Assembly: GCA_023401925.1 (NCBI GenBank)
Contig: JAEXDA010000067.1
Location: forward strand, 1 to 58,594
Direction of reading: 5' to 3'
Length of the DNA: 58,594 bases
Source of the DNA: Bacillota bacterium
Lineage (GTDB): Bacteria; Bacillota; UBA4882; UBA8346
Shown: piece by piece, positions 16,234 to 24,858 of the stretch
How the letters are laid out: every line of letters begins with the position of its first letter
How positions within the stretch are numbered: the first letter of the stretch is position 1
The notes under the pieces: model-generated
The model's database searches: none
Told to the model about the DNA's origin: nothing
Seen by the model: the letters and a program-made list of their open reading frames with translations, nothing else
Translations under genes and position numbers: made by a program

Positions 16234-16975
16234 CAAAGTAGGGCCCGATCATGCCGATAGGACGACAGGGGATCGCAGGAAAAAGCATACCGGTCAAAGG
16301 CAAAGCCGTGGAAAAAATCAGGCAAGTGGATGGTCCGGCTGATTTTTTGAGATCAATGTCGGCCGACGGCTTTAAAATCAATTGTCCATCGATATTGGAA
16401 GCCAATACTTCAGCTTCGCCGCAAATCCCTTTGGAGCCGACTGGAATGATATCGTGAATTTCATGGATTTGTAATAGCTTTTGAACATGAAAGCTCTGGA
16501 TGATCTCCGGCTCGTCGGGACTGCCAATCTCCGGTCCAACCTTAGGAACTCCAAGACAATAGAGGAGATCGCCCTGAGTGGTGGTGGCGATTCTCAAGTC
16601 AGCCTTTTGGCATAAACCGACTACGCTAACGCCTAAACCGGTTTGCCGGGTCGGAATATTTTTTTCGGTGCTGATCGCAAGCGGTAAGGCAGCCAGTCCG
16701 GAAGAGGCCAATTCGTCCCGGACACCCCCTAAAATTTCCGCCCCGGTAGGCTCCGGTTCATTGGAAATCGCAACGGTGGCTAATTGGGGCTGGCTTCCGA
16801 TGGCTAAAATCTCCAGTAAGGCAACTCGTGTGGTAAACCGGCCGGCGATATAGGGCGGAACCTTTACCAAGTCCAGCTCTTTGAAGCCGATTGCGCCGCA
16901 GGAGTCGCAAGCCGCCGTTAAATATTGATTGGAATTGATGGAAACAAGCTCTACATCTCGGCCTTTATGGCCCAT
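16226..16975 (-). CDS. PurM/ThiL-like ATP-binding protein, candidate alpha-ribazole kinase CblS
   Basis: A 249-residue AIR-synthase-related protein. It has 'AACDSCGAIGFKELD' early, 'GRFTTRVALLEILAIGSQP' (about residues 45-63), 'NEPEPTGAEILGGVRDEL', and 'STEKNIPTRQTGLGVSVVG' in the middle. This set fits the group that includes CblS, which phosphorylates alpha-ribazole for cobalamin lower-ligand salvage; that specific assignment is inference, and no cblT transporter is nearby. The start ATG at 16975 follows GAAAGGAG; an upstream frame extension to 17020 crosses the leader hairpin and is rejected. A terminator-like stem (16991-17052) stands just before it. Confidence 0.6.
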   Translation of the reverse strand: MGHKGRDVELVSINSNQYLTAACDSCGAIGFKELDLVKVPPYIAGRFTTRVALLEILAIGSQPQLATVAISNEPEPTGAEILGGVRDELASSGLAALPLAISTEKNIPTRQTGLGVSVVGLCQKADLRIATTTQGDLLYCLGVPKVGPEIGSPDEPEIIQSFHVQKLLQIHEIHDIIPVGSKGICGEAEVLASNIDGQLILKPSADIDLKKSAGPSTCLIFSTALPLTGMLFPAIPCRPIGMIGPYFDD

Positions 16976-16990
16976 TCGTTTTCTCCTTTC

Positions 16991-17052
16991 GAAAATAAAA
17001 AGTTCACGGTCTTTTAGCATGAGTTTGTTATGCTGAAGAAACCGTGAACTTT
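16991..17052 (-). terminator. Terminator/attenuator hairpin just upstream of the CblS-like gene
   Basis: On the minus strand a 12-bp perfect outer stem (AAAGTTCACGGT / ACCGTGAACTTT) encloses a second stem (TCAGCAT/ATGCTAA-type) and is followed by TTTTTATTTTC. It ends about 15 bases before the gene start. It may end the hemerythrin transcript or act as an attenuator for the gene below; the near contact with the Shine-Dalgarno favours a regulatory role. Confidence 0.7.
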
Positions 17053-17151
17053 ACCATGACTGTTCCAATACTAAAGCGCTTTTTGAAAGCCTCCACCTGT
17101 AACCCACATCGCATTGATGTCGCTGGATTGGTTTGGAGAACGGGATTTATC

Positions 17152-17562
17152 TTAATTAATCCCCCGTTCGTTCAGGAAAGCTCCATATTCCTTATCGGTT
17201 TGCATAATGTGGTCGATTAACCAGTTTTTCAGAAACTCAAGCATTTCCTGATTTAAAGATAAATTATCAGCGTGAAATTCCTGAATAAAACCGTTCACTT
17301 TTGTAATAAAGATAAAGTGTTCATTTTTATGGATTTCCAGGGCCGGGTATTGATTTTCTTTAAGTAATGTTTCTTCCTCCAAAAAATGACTTTGGGTATA
17401 CTCATTCAGTTGGGTCAGGATATTTAAAATGATTCCTTTACCGGCATTGTTCATTTTGGCATTGAAAACTTCGTTGGTGATTTCAACCAATTTTTGATGC
17501 TGAAGGTCAAATTTTTGAACCTGAACGGTATATTTATCTGCCAGCCATTTGATATATTCCAT
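17152..17562 (-). CDS. Bacteriohemerythrin
   Basis: A 136-residue four-helix-bundle diiron protein that binds oxygen or senses it. All hemerythrin ligands are visible: 'KFDLQHQKL' (His 22), 'SHFLEEETLL' (His and Glu, about 59-63), 'EIHKNEH' (two His, about 77-81) and 'IDHIMQTDKEYG' (His and Asp near 115-119). Length is usual. ATG start with GGGGTA upstream. In an anaerobe it may store, scavenge or report oxygen. It stands alone upstream of the CblS-like gene. Confidence 0.93.
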   Translation of the reverse strand: MEYIKWLADKYTVQVQKFDLQHQKLVEITNEVFNAKMNNAGKGIILNILTQLNEYTQSHFLEEETLLKENQYPALEIHKNEHFIFITKVNGFIQEFHADNLSLNQEMLEFLKNWLIDHIMQTDKEYGAFLNERGIN

Positions 17563-17689
17563 CTTTTTACCCCTATTTGAAATAATCAGTAGCAGTTTTT
17601 ATTCTTCGTTAGGGGAAAAAATCCTGCTTTTTATGGGAATCTCCCGATGGAATAAAAGAAATTGACGAATACATTTAATTGAACAGAAT

Positions 17690-17719
17690 CCATTTAATTA
17701 ATCCGTTTCAATTAAATGG
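17690..17719. repeat. Perfect 10-bp inverted repeat, candidate operator
   Basis: CCATTTAATT (17690-17699) and AATTAAATGG (17710-17719) with a 10-base spacer. It ends 16 bases before the -35 box of the promoter at 17735, a place suited to a transcription factor site serving this promoter or the divergent hemerythrin gene. Confidence 0.55.
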
Positions 17720-17734
17720 AAACCGATTCCACTA

Positions 17735-17763
17735 TTTACAGCAGATGTATATTATGATATACT
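17735..17763 (+). promoter_or_regulatory. Sigma-A-type promoter for the Gre-like gene leader
   Basis: TTTACA (17735-17740), 17 bases, TATACT (17758-17763). It would start a leader of about 240 bases before the gene at 18010. Confidence 0.7.
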
Positions 17764-17815
17764 ATTACCAGGTCGCGCAGTTGCGATTGATGCTATTTTT
17801 CGTAGATTTTTATTC

Positions 17816-17911
17816 AAAGCGGGTTAGGCGTTAATAGTTTGTAAGAGGGCATTTACCTCCGGGTGAAATGTCCTTTGTGTTTTCTTAAGGCGATTTACAT
17901 TAAATGGCTTT
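17816..17911 (+). other. Structured leader RNA or small RNA of unknown class
   Basis: Nested pairings are visible: AAAGC/GCTTT outside, TAAGA/TCTTA next, and a long apical stem GGGCATTT / AAATGTCC (17847-17873) with a CC-TCCG-GG tip. The rod-like form recalls small regulatory RNAs or riboswitch-type leaders. I could not match it to a known class. The rest of the 17563-18009 stretch holds only the inverted repeat and promoter listed separately, plus a GAGA/TCTC hairpin near 17932. Confidence 0.4.
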
Positions 17912-18009
17912 TGAAATTGCGGAGAGAAAACTGTATGTCTCGGAATGGAAATATGAACCATATTAGGAATATCGTTATAAATAATACAGTTTGAAGAAAG
18001 GAGTCAGCA

Positions 18010-18468
18010 ATGAACCAACCGATTTTTTTAACAAAAACTGCTTTTCATTCATTACTTTCGAATCTACTGGAAATTGAGGAGGGAATGGAAGAAATCTTCG
18101 ATGAATTCTTGAGGAAACCGTCAAATGAAACCGAGGAATTGCGGCAAATTTTAGCTAAATCCGTAACCAAGCTCGATAATTTGCTTCCCCATATTGTAAC
18201 GGTTTCAACCGGCGCTAATGAATTCCCATATGTTGTGGTTGGTTCTGAGGCCACCATTGAGGATGTTGCCAATGGCGAAAGATGTTGCTATAAATTGATT
18301 TCTCCGCTTAAAAAGAGCACCGAGTCCCAGGAAGTGTCCTTCTTGTCGCCAATGGGTAAAGCATTGCTTTTGAAAACGGTAAATGATCGTTTTCAAGTCC
18401 AGGCGCCGGGAGGCGATTATGAATATAAGGTTGTATCGATAAGAATCACTGCCGGTTTCAAAGGTTGA
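18010..18468 (+). CDS. GreA/GreB-family transcription elongation factor-like protein
   Basis: A 152-residue protein with an N-terminal helical region (about 1-65) and a C-terminal GreA/GreB domain (about 70-150): 'VVVGSEATIEDVANGERCCYKL' type pattern, 'SFLSPMGKALL' (the SP-x-G-x-A-L box typical of Gre C-domains) and 'YEYKVVSI'. Such proteins bind the RNA polymerase secondary channel. The N-terminal half is not a classic GreA coiled coil, so it may be a Gre-like regulator and not a cleavage factor. ATG after AAAGGAG. It has its own promoter and a long structured leader, and lies 34 bases before a CBS protein. Confidence 0.8.
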   Translation: MNQPIFLTKTAFHSLLSNLLEIEEGMEEIFDEFLRKPSNETEELRQILAKSVTKLDNLLPHIVTVSTGANEFPYVVVGSEATIEDVANGERCCYKLISPLKKSTESQEVSFLSPMGKALLLKTVNDRFQVQAPGGDYEYKVVSIRITAGFKG

Positions 18469-18502
18469 AGATTAACTTTGGGAAAAGAAGGGAGAAGGTA
18501 AA

Positions 18503-18877
18503 ATGCAGGCGGAAGATATTATGGTGAAGGATTTCATGACGGTGGACGCTTTTGCGGACGTTCATCAAGCTTCTGAATGTCTGTTGGGAAGTAACCTTGA
18601 TAACCTGCTGGTATGCGACAGTGACGGGCAGGTCATTGGAATTGTCGGGATAACAGAGGTAGTCGAATTAAAACCCGGATTGCAAGTCCGCGATATCATG
18701 GTCAAAAATTTTATCAGTATCCCCAGAGATGCAACATTGGAAGAAATTGCCTCATTTTTTATTATGTTTAAAGATTTGAGGCAAATCCCGGTTTTTGAGG
18801 AACAAAAATTGGTGGGAGTGATTAACCGTCAAGCTATTTTAAGGGCATTGAACAATCAAACACTGCTGGATGGCTAG
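18503..18877 (+). CDS. Two-CBS-domain protein
   Basis: A 124-residue protein of two CBS repeats: 'DIMVKDFMTVDAFADVHQA' (residues 5-23) with 'VIGIVGITEVV', and 'DIMVKNFISIPRDATLEEIA' (about 66-85) with 'LVGVINRQAILRAL'. CBS pairs bind adenine nucleotides and act as energy or ligand sensors. There is no attached enzyme domain. ATG follows GGGAGAAGG. It is the second gene of the unit 18010-19633; its target is unknown. Confidence 0.9.
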   Translation: MQAEDIMVKDFMTVDAFADVHQASECLLGSNLDNLLVCDSDGQVIGIVGITEVVELKPGLQVRDIMVKNFISIPRDATLEEIASFFIMFKDLRQIPVFEEQKLVGVINRQAILRALNNQTLLDG

Positions 18878-18982
18878 AGACTTGGATGCTTTTAATGCAA
18901 AAGGTTGAAACTGGCCGGAGATCGGAGAAGAGCGATTCTTCATCAAATTTATTTTGGTTTACTTCATAAGGAGACAGCGGAA

Positions 18983-19633
18983 ATGGCCACCGATGAATGG
19001 AAGAGTATAGAGCTATTGGAAGGCGGCATTGGCGATTTAAAGTTTGTTTATAAGCGATTTGAGCTTGAGTTTGCAGCAAAGGAACGGAAGGACTATCAAC
19101 AGCTCGCCTCATTGATAAACGGGGGGAATTATAAGCTTTTTCTGGCCAGGGATCAGAGGCTGAATCATATCGTTGGATATGCATTCGTCTACAAAATCAA
19201 CGATCCGCTTGCATTGTGGCTGGATTATATCGCCATTGATGTTGCTTATCAAAATTCGGGTTATGGAACGTTGTTTTTTAATAAAATAGTTGAATATGGC
19301 AGTGAAATTCTGGGACTTTTTTTAGAAGTGGAGATTCCCGGCAAAGATGATTTTGGATTTGTACAGCAACTGCGGAGAATAAAGTTTTATGAACGGCTTG
19401 GCGCCAAAAGGTTGGCGATTCACTATAAATGTCCGACCGTCGATGACGGCTTGCCAATGTATTTATATTTTCGGCCATCTCCCGGTACATGGACGTTGCG
19501 CAAGGAACAAATTCAAGCAGCCATTACAGGTGTATTTAACGATGTTCATTCGGATCGGGCATGTCGATGGAAGGTATTGCGATCCTTTTATAATACCATT
19601 CAGGACGTTTGCTTTTTAGAACCTTTTGTTTAG
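18983..19633 (+). CDS. GNAT-family N-acetyltransferase
   Basis: A 216-residue GNAT protein. Acetyl-CoA motif A is 'AIDVAYQNSGYGTLFFNKIV' (about residues 82-101, with Q-x-x-G-x-G), and 'FYERLGAKRLAIHY' follows as motif B. 'LWLDYIAI' forms the preceding beta strand. ATG 18983 is chosen after AAGGAGAC; a TTG 26 codons upstream has no ribosome site. About 45 extra C-terminal residues lie beyond the fold. Substrate unknown. Confidence 0.82.
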   Translation: MATDEWKSIELLEGGIGDLKFVYKRFELEFAAKERKDYQQLASLINGGNYKLFLARDQRLNHIVGYAFVYKINDPLALWLDYIAIDVAYQNSGYGTLFFNKIVEYGSEILGLFLEVEIPGKDDFGFVQQLRRIKFYERLGAKRLAIHYKCPTVDDGLPMYLYFRPSPGTWTLRKEQIQAAITGVFNDVHSDRACRWKVLRSFYNTIQDVCFLEPFV

Positions 19634-19833
19634 CCTTATATCAAGATCTGTGGTTTTGAATGTCATATTTTCGTCTGATTTCAAATGAATTGATACAAAA
19701 ACACGCAATGGAGCTTACCATGAAAAGAAAAAGAAAAAATTTTAGAAAAAAGGAATTTCCTGAAGGAATTTACTCATTTTTAACGAAATGATAATATGTT
19801 AAAAGTGAGGAAGTATTTTTTCTTAGATTTTAA

Positions 19834-19868
19834 ATCTAAAATCTAAAATCTAAAATACAAAATACAAA
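19834..19868. repeat. Tandem 7-bp A-rich repeat
   Basis: Three copies of ATCTAAA and two of ATACAAA in a row. A shorter relative (TTTTAAATCTAAAAA) is found at 21849-21864. The 19634-19989 stretch otherwise shows no gene; the MCP ribosome site ends it. Confidence 0.7.
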
Positions 19869-19989
19869 AAACAAACTCGCTAACAAATAAAGTGAGATTT
19901 TTCTCTGTAAAAGTTCTGTCCCTATCCTTTTATAAACTGGAAGGGCACTGCGTTTTTTTTATGACAGTAAGTTTCCGGAGGTATTCATT

Positions 19990-21693
19990 TTGTTCAAAAC
20001 CATAGAAAATTTTGGTGCTAAACTGGCCAAAGTGTCAAGTACCATCGGCTTGATTCGTTTAAAAGTATTTCACCAAATACTGTTACTGATTATGGTATTG
20101 GTGGTCTTTTTAAGCATTCAAACCTTTGTAAATATTAATATTATTAATTCAATGCAAAAGGCATCCCATAATATTTATGGGGAAGGGTCCTACAAGTCAA
20201 GCCAAATCTCCAAGCTAAAGCAGGATTTGCTTAGGCTTCAGACTTCATACTTGGAGACGATGGCTAGTCCAACCGTATCAGGTTTTAATGAAAGTTCCAT
20301 CCGAAAAATATTAATCCCGGACTGGTTTGATCAAGAAAGCAAAAAAGTGATTGCCGATAAACTGGATTCGATGAAGAAATTGGTGCTTAATCCCAATCAA
20401 GCCGATTATGAAGCTTTTCGGGCGGAGCTCAATGAAGCGCTCCTACGTGTCGGCATGCTCGAAGCCCAAATATCCTCTGACTCGGCGAAAAAAATAATGA
20501 GTAACGAACGATTTTTAATCGAATCCAGAATTAATGGTATTGTGATCGTGGTCATAAGTTTATTTTTCGCCGTATGCATCGGTTTGGTAATTGCAAATTC
20601 GATTTCCGTTCCTTTGAAACAAGTGGAAGCGGCTTCTAAGGCGATAGCGGAAGGCGATTTAACGCGAAATATTAAAACCGGCGGTTCTCCGGAGATTATT
20701 AGGGTCGTAAATGGACTCAATCAGGCAATTTATGGGTTACGGGAATTGGTGAGAAATATTGATTCCCAATCGGAAGCATTGTATCAGGCAAGTCAGGAAT
20801 TGCAGACTGCTTCTTCGGAAACAGGAAAATCATCTTCCGCGGTAGCTCAGGCCATTGAAGAAATTGCCAAAGGTTCAAGCAAACAAGCAGAACAGACCAT
20901 TCAAGCGGCTAATACCATTCAAACGTTGTCGGAAATCGTAAAAGGAGTATCGAGTGGTATTGAGAGCATTACATTGTCTTCTGATAAAGTGGCACAAGCG
21001 GCTCAAGTCGGCTTAAAATCCACCTGTGATATTAGGGATGAGATTCAGGAATTATATCTATCGACTCGAAAAATTGCCGAAGTCATCCATGAACTTAGTA
21101 ACGCCACCGAAGAGATTAATGAGTTAATATCCACCATCCGCGGTGTTGCCGAGCAAACAACCCTTTTGGCTTTGAACGCTTCAATCGAAGCGGCGCGTGC
21201 GGGTGAGCACGGCAAGGGATTTGCAGTCGTTGCTTTTGAAACCGGTAAATTGGCGGAACAATCCAAACAGTCGACCGGTTTAATCGTGGATCTGATTGGA
21301 AAGATTAAATCCGGTACGGACGAGGCGGTGACGATAGTCCGAAAGGGTATGGAGAGAGCGGAAAACGGTAAAAATTTTGCAATTCAGACTTCTGAAACCT
21401 TTGAGGATATTTTTAAATCGTTAAATGAAAATCTGATACAGATTCAGACGGTAGCTAAATCCGCCAAGAAGATGACGGAAGATAATAAAGTCGTTATCGA
21501 GGCAATTAACGAAATTGCAGCGATTAGTGAAGAAAGTATGGCCGGTACCGAGGAAGTCTCAGCCACCGCCGAACAACAAAGCGCTTCATCTCAAGAAGTG
21601 GCGGCTTTATCGGAAAATTTAAGCCAGATCGCAAGCTGTTTGCATCAATCGGTAGCGGCGTTTCAATTAGAACAAAAACCCGATAAGACTTGA
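19990..21693 (+). CDS. Methyl-accepting chemotaxis protein
   Basis: A 567-residue chemoreceptor. Two membrane segments (about residues 26-50 and 183-206) enclose a periplasmic or outside sensor domain of about 130 residues. A HAMP domain follows (about 205-260, 'AEGDLTRNI'), then a long signalling coiled coil with the conserved hairpin tip 'VAEQTTLLALNASIEAARAG' (about 380-399) that contacts CheA and CheW. TTG start after CCGGAGGT. The sensor domain is of unclear ligand type; a nearby catabolic operon is suggestive only. Confidence 0.95.
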   Translation: MFKTIENFGAKLAKVSSTIGLIRLKVFHQILLLIMVLVVFLSIQTFVNINIINSMQKASHNIYGEGSYKSSQISKLKQDLLRLQTSYLETMASPTVSGFNESSIRKILIPDWFDQESKKVIADKLDSMKKLVLNPNQADYEAFRAELNEALLRVGMLEAQISSDSAKKIMSNERFLIESRINGIVIVVISLFFAVCIGLVIANSISVPLKQVEAASKAIAEGDLTRNIKTGGSPEIIRVVNGLNQAIYGLRELVRNIDSQSEALYQASQELQTASSETGKSSSAVAQAIEEIAKGSSKQAEQTIQAANTIQTLSEIVKGVSSGIESITLSSDKVAQAAQVGLKSTCDIRDEIQELYLSTRKIAEVIHELSNATEEINELISTIRGVAEQTTLLALNASIEAARAGEHGKGFAVVAFETGKLAEQSKQSTGLIVDLIGKIKSGTDEAVTIVRKGMERAENGKNFAIQTSETFEDIFKSLNENLIQIQTVAKSAKKMTEDNKVVIEAINEIAAISEESMAGTEEVSATAEQQSASSQEVAALSENLSQIASCLHQSVAAFQLEQKPDKT

Positions 21694-21921
21694 GTACGGA
21701 TGGAACAAAAAATTTAGGCAATATGGGATTGAAAAGCACTTTTAGAGAGCGTATGGATGTAAACCGATACTTTATATTTTATTGAAATAGGTTCATATCG
21801 AAAAATATCGACAAATGAAGAGGGAGTTCGGTAAATGATATTGAATTTTAAATTTTAAATCTAAAAACTGGAACTGACATGATACGAGTGGTTCAGTTTC
21901 AATGATAGGAGGAGTTATCGA

Positions 21922-22605
21922 TTGGACTTGAAAGATTATCAATCTCAGACATTGGTGGAAGTAGCCTACAAAGCATTAAAAAAGGACATTACCGAAAGGG
22001 TTCTCCTTCCCGGCCAAAAGATGATCCTGAGGGAGATTCATGAACGGTACGGAATTAGTGAAACTCCGATTAAACAAGCTTTAAATAGACTTATTGCCGA
22101 AGGAATTGTTGAAAGCATCCCCCGAAGAGGGATGAGAGTGAGAACGATTCAATGGGAAGAAATCGAAGAACTGATGGATATCCGATTAATGATTGAAACC
22201 TATTATCTCGAACGGGTGATGCAGACTTTTCACAATGAAGCCGGTGTTAAAGAAACTTTTTCCCGTATTTTAATGGAGCATTGGCAGATTATCAATCATG
22301 TGACGGATGTAGATGATTATTTTAAGAACTATTACTTGGATCAAGAATTTCACCAGTTATTCGTTGAATGCTCAAAAAATAAAAGGATATTGCAAATATA
22401 CAATAATCTAGGGACCCATGCTTATTCCTACTACGTTTATGGAAGACAGGGAAAAGAAGGAATGATAGCCGGTGTGAAAGAGCATGAGGATATTTATAAT
22501 GCTCTGTTGGCACGGGATGAAGATATTCTTCGAAAGGGCATTGAAATCCATATCATCAATGCAAAAAATAATGTTCATCAGATGTTGGATAAAAATAAGC
22601 GCTAA
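21922..22605 (+). CDS. GntR/FCD-family transcriptional regulator
   Basis: A 227-residue regulator: N-terminal winged helix (about residues 8-72, with 'LPGQKMILREIHERYGISE' and 'RLIAEGIVESIPRRGMRV') and a C-terminal all-helical FCD ligand domain (about 85-220), where 'EFHQLFVECSKN' and 'EHEDIYNALLARD' carry likely metal-binding residues. TTG start after AGGAGGAG. As first gene of the TRAP/dehydrogenase operon it probably controls it in response to the carried substrate. An imperfect AACTGA/TCAGTT inverted repeat lies about 35 bases upstream as a possible operator. Confidence 0.9.
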   Translation: MDLKDYQSQTLVEVAYKALKKDITERVLLPGQKMILREIHERYGISETPIKQALNRLIAEGIVESIPRRGMRVRTIQWEEIEELMDIRLMIETYYLERVMQTFHNEAGVKETFSRILMEHWQIINHVTDVDDYFKNYYLDQEFHQLFVECSKNKRILQIYNNLGTHAYSYYVYGRQGKEGMIAGVKEHEDIYNALLARDEDILRKGIEIHIINAKNNVHQMLDKNKR

Positions 22606-22653
22606 GTTGGTCACGGGAAATGATCTCATAAATTGATGAAGGAGATTCGAGCG

Positions 22654-23472
22654 ATGGATGTAAAAGTGGATTTGAAAAACCGGGTAGCGGTTATTACGGG
22701 CGGAGCGGGAATATTATGTTCCAGCATGTCAAGGGCACTGGCGGAGCAAGGAGCGAAAGTCGCCATTCTGGATTTAAGAGAAGAGGATGCCCAAAAGCTG
22801 GCTCAGGAAATTAACCTGTCCGGTGGAACGGCATTGGGCCTAGCGGTTGATGTTTTGGATAAAAGTTCACTGGAAACCGCTAAAGATGTTATTCTAAAAG
22901 AATTTGGAACGGTGGATATCTTGATTAATGGCGCAGGCGGAAACAGTCCGCAGGCTACCACAGGCCCTGAGAAATCGTTTTTTGACTTAACGACCGAGGG
23001 GATTCAAAAAGTTTTTAACCTTAATTTTTTGGGGACCGTACTTACCACCCAGGTTTTCGGCAAAATCATGGCCGAGAAAAAGAAGGGTGTGATTATCAAT
23101 ATCTCCTCCATGTCGGCTTTTACCCCTCTTACCCGGACGATCGCCTATAGCGCCGCTAAAGCTGCCATCTCTAATTTTACGCAATGGATGGCTGTTCATT
23201 TTAACCAGGAATATTCTACTGAGATTCGCGTAAACGCCATTGCGCCAGGTTTTTTGCTTACGGATCAAAACCGGTATCTGCTGACCGATGAAAAGACAGG
23301 CGATCCGACGGAACGCGGCCGGAATATTTTGCAGGCGACACCAATGGGAAAGTACGGAGTGGCGGAGGATTTGCTCGGAACGGTATTGTTCCTTTGCTCC
23401 GATGCGGCTTCGTTTATTAATGGCGCAATCATTCCGATTGATGGTGCTTTTGCGGCCTATTCGGGAGTATAA
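22654..23472 (+). CDS. uxuB: SDR-family D-mannonate oxidoreductase-like protein (UxuB type)
   Basis: A 272-residue short-chain dehydrogenase. NAD(P) motif 'TGGAGILCSSMSRALAEQG' near residue 15, 'INGAGGNSPQ' (N-AG type), Ser in 'INISSMSAFTPL' and Y-x-x-x-K in 'AYSAAKAAIS'. The 'GAGGN' loop, 'FNLNFLGT' and the C-terminal end 'GAFAAYSGV' match Bacillus UxuB, which reduces fructuronate to mannonate with NADH. No uxuA lies here, so the physiological sugar acid may differ. ATG 22654 is taken after AAGGAG (22639-22644); an earlier in-frame codon at 22633 lacks a site. Confidence 0.75.
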   Translation: MDVKVDLKNRVAVITGGAGILCSSMSRALAEQGAKVAILDLREEDAQKLAQEINLSGGTALGLAVDVLDKSSLETAKDVILKEFGTVDILINGAGGNSPQATTGPEKSFFDLTTEGIQKVFNLNFLGTVLTTQVFGKIMAEKKKGVIINISSMSAFTPLTRTIAYSAAKAAISNFTQWMAVHFNQEYSTEIRVNAIAPGFLLTDQNRYLLTDEKTGDPTERGRNILQATPMGKYGVAEDLLGTVLFLCSDAASFINGAIIPIDGAFAAYSGV

Positions 23473-23588
23473 CCCGAGAGGACTTGGCAACTAAAAAAAG
23501 AGGTCGAAAGGAGGTGGGGGAAAGTATTGATAGGAGTTGCGTGCATTTGAATGGCTAAATTCAAAAGATGAATGGGAGGGTTAATTGT

Positions 23589-24590
23589 ATGAAAAACACT
23601 AAAAAAGTAATTTTGTTGGCAATGGCAGTTGCGATTGTATTTTCGTTGGGGCTTCAATGTATCTCGGCCGCACCGGCTAAATATGTTTTAAAATTCAACC
23701 ATGTTTTGGCCGAGTCTGAACCATTTCATCAGGGGTTTTTAAATTGGGCCAAACGCGTTTATGCGAGAACCAACGGCGGCCTGGAGATTCAAGTATTTCC
23801 TGCTGCTCAGCTTGGTGTGGAAGAGGATATCATTGAGCAATTGAAACAAGGGGCCAATGTAGGCCAGAATACCGACTCAGCCCGCCTCGGCATGTATGTT
23901 CCCGATATCGCGGTAATGAATGCCCCTTATTTTGTGGACGGCATTAGTGAAGTCGAAAAGCTTAATAATCTTCCCACGGTTCAAAAATGGGAAAAAGAGC
24001 TGGCTGATAAACATGGCATTAAGGTTCTTTCTTTTAACTGGGTTCAAGGTTACCGGCACATGATGACCAATAAACCGATCCGTTCCCCGAAAGATTTGAA
24101 AGGTCTCCGGATCCGGACTCCCGGCGCACCGATTTGGCAAGAATCCATCCGCGCGATTGGCGCAACCCCGGTTGCCCTCAACTTCGGTGAAGTTTATGTC
24201 GGACTGCAGCAAGGCGCGATTGACGGCGCCGATCTGGTTTACCGTAACGTGACCGGCGCAAAGCTTTATGAGACGGCTAAATATATGAGTGAGACCAAAC
24301 ATATCCTGTTGATCAACTTTGAAATCATCGGATCCAAGTTTTTTGACAGTCTCCCCGCCAATTATCAGAAAATCTTGGTGGACGAGTGCTCCAAAGCGGG
24401 AGTTGAAACCTCTAAAGTGATGGAAAAGGAAGTTGTAACCCTTAGGAAAGATCTTGTTAAAAAAGGCATGAAAATCATTACCAATGTTGACATGAAAGCG
24501 TTTAAAACGGCGGGAGAAGCGGCCTACAAAGCGTTAAACCTGACCGCGGCAAGAGATCAGATTTATAAGGAAATGGGCAAGAAAAATTAA
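23589..24590 (+). CDS. dctP: TRAP transporter substrate-binding protein DctP
   Basis: A 333-residue exported solute-binding protein. A signal peptide covers about residues 1-28 (KK, hydrophobic core, SAAPA). The DctP family is shown by 'LAESEPFHQGFLNWAKRV', 'LKGLRIRTPGAPIW' with the Arg that binds a substrate carboxylate, and 'NFGEVYVGLQQGAIDGAD'. TRAP ligands are usually organic or sugar acids, which agrees with the uronate-type dehydrogenase beside it. ATG 23589 follows GGGAGGG. It precedes the two membrane subunits, separated by 268 bases with a strong stem-loop. Confidence 0.95.
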   Translation: MKNTKKVILLAMAVAIVFSLGLQCISAAPAKYVLKFNHVLAESEPFHQGFLNWAKRVYARTNGGLEIQVFPAAQLGVEEDIIEQLKQGANVGQNTDSARLGMYVPDIAVMNAPYFVDGISEVEKLNNLPTVQKWEKELADKHGIKVLSFNWVQGYRHMMTNKPIRSPKDLKGLRIRTPGAPIWQESIRAIGATPVALNFGEVYVGLQQGAIDGADLVYRNVTGAKLYETAKYMSETKHILLINFEIIGSKFFDSLPANYQKILVDECSKAGVETSKVMEKEVVTLRKDLVKKGMKIITNVDMKAFKTAGEAAYKALNLTAARDQIYKEMGKKN

Positions 24591-24607
24591 GTTTGAAAAG
24601 AACGTTT

Positions 24608-24651
24608 AAGTTTTCGAGTGCCGCCTTATTAAGGGCGGAGCTCGAAAACTT
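24608..24651 (+). other. Intercistronic stem-loop between dctP and dctQ
   Basis: AAGTTTTCGAG (24608-24618) pairs perfectly with CTCGAAAACTT (24641-24651), with an inner CCGCC/GGCGG stem. No T tract follows, so it is more likely an mRNA-stabilising or partial-stop structure that keeps binding protein in excess over the membrane subunits than a full terminator. Confidence 0.65.
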
Positions 24652-24858
24652 ATTCCACAACGCATCAACGCATCGGAACGGTATCATTTTACTCGCTCAT
24701 CCGGAATGTTTGTATTGAAAAGAAGATTCATTATCCGATTCATACGCTGTTTTCGTTACAAAAAATTTGGAGCGGACCGTATTATGGACTCCGGATATAT
24801 CAATGTCGGGACAACTCGTTGGTAAACTGTCCGCAAGGATAAAGGCAGGGGTGAAAAT

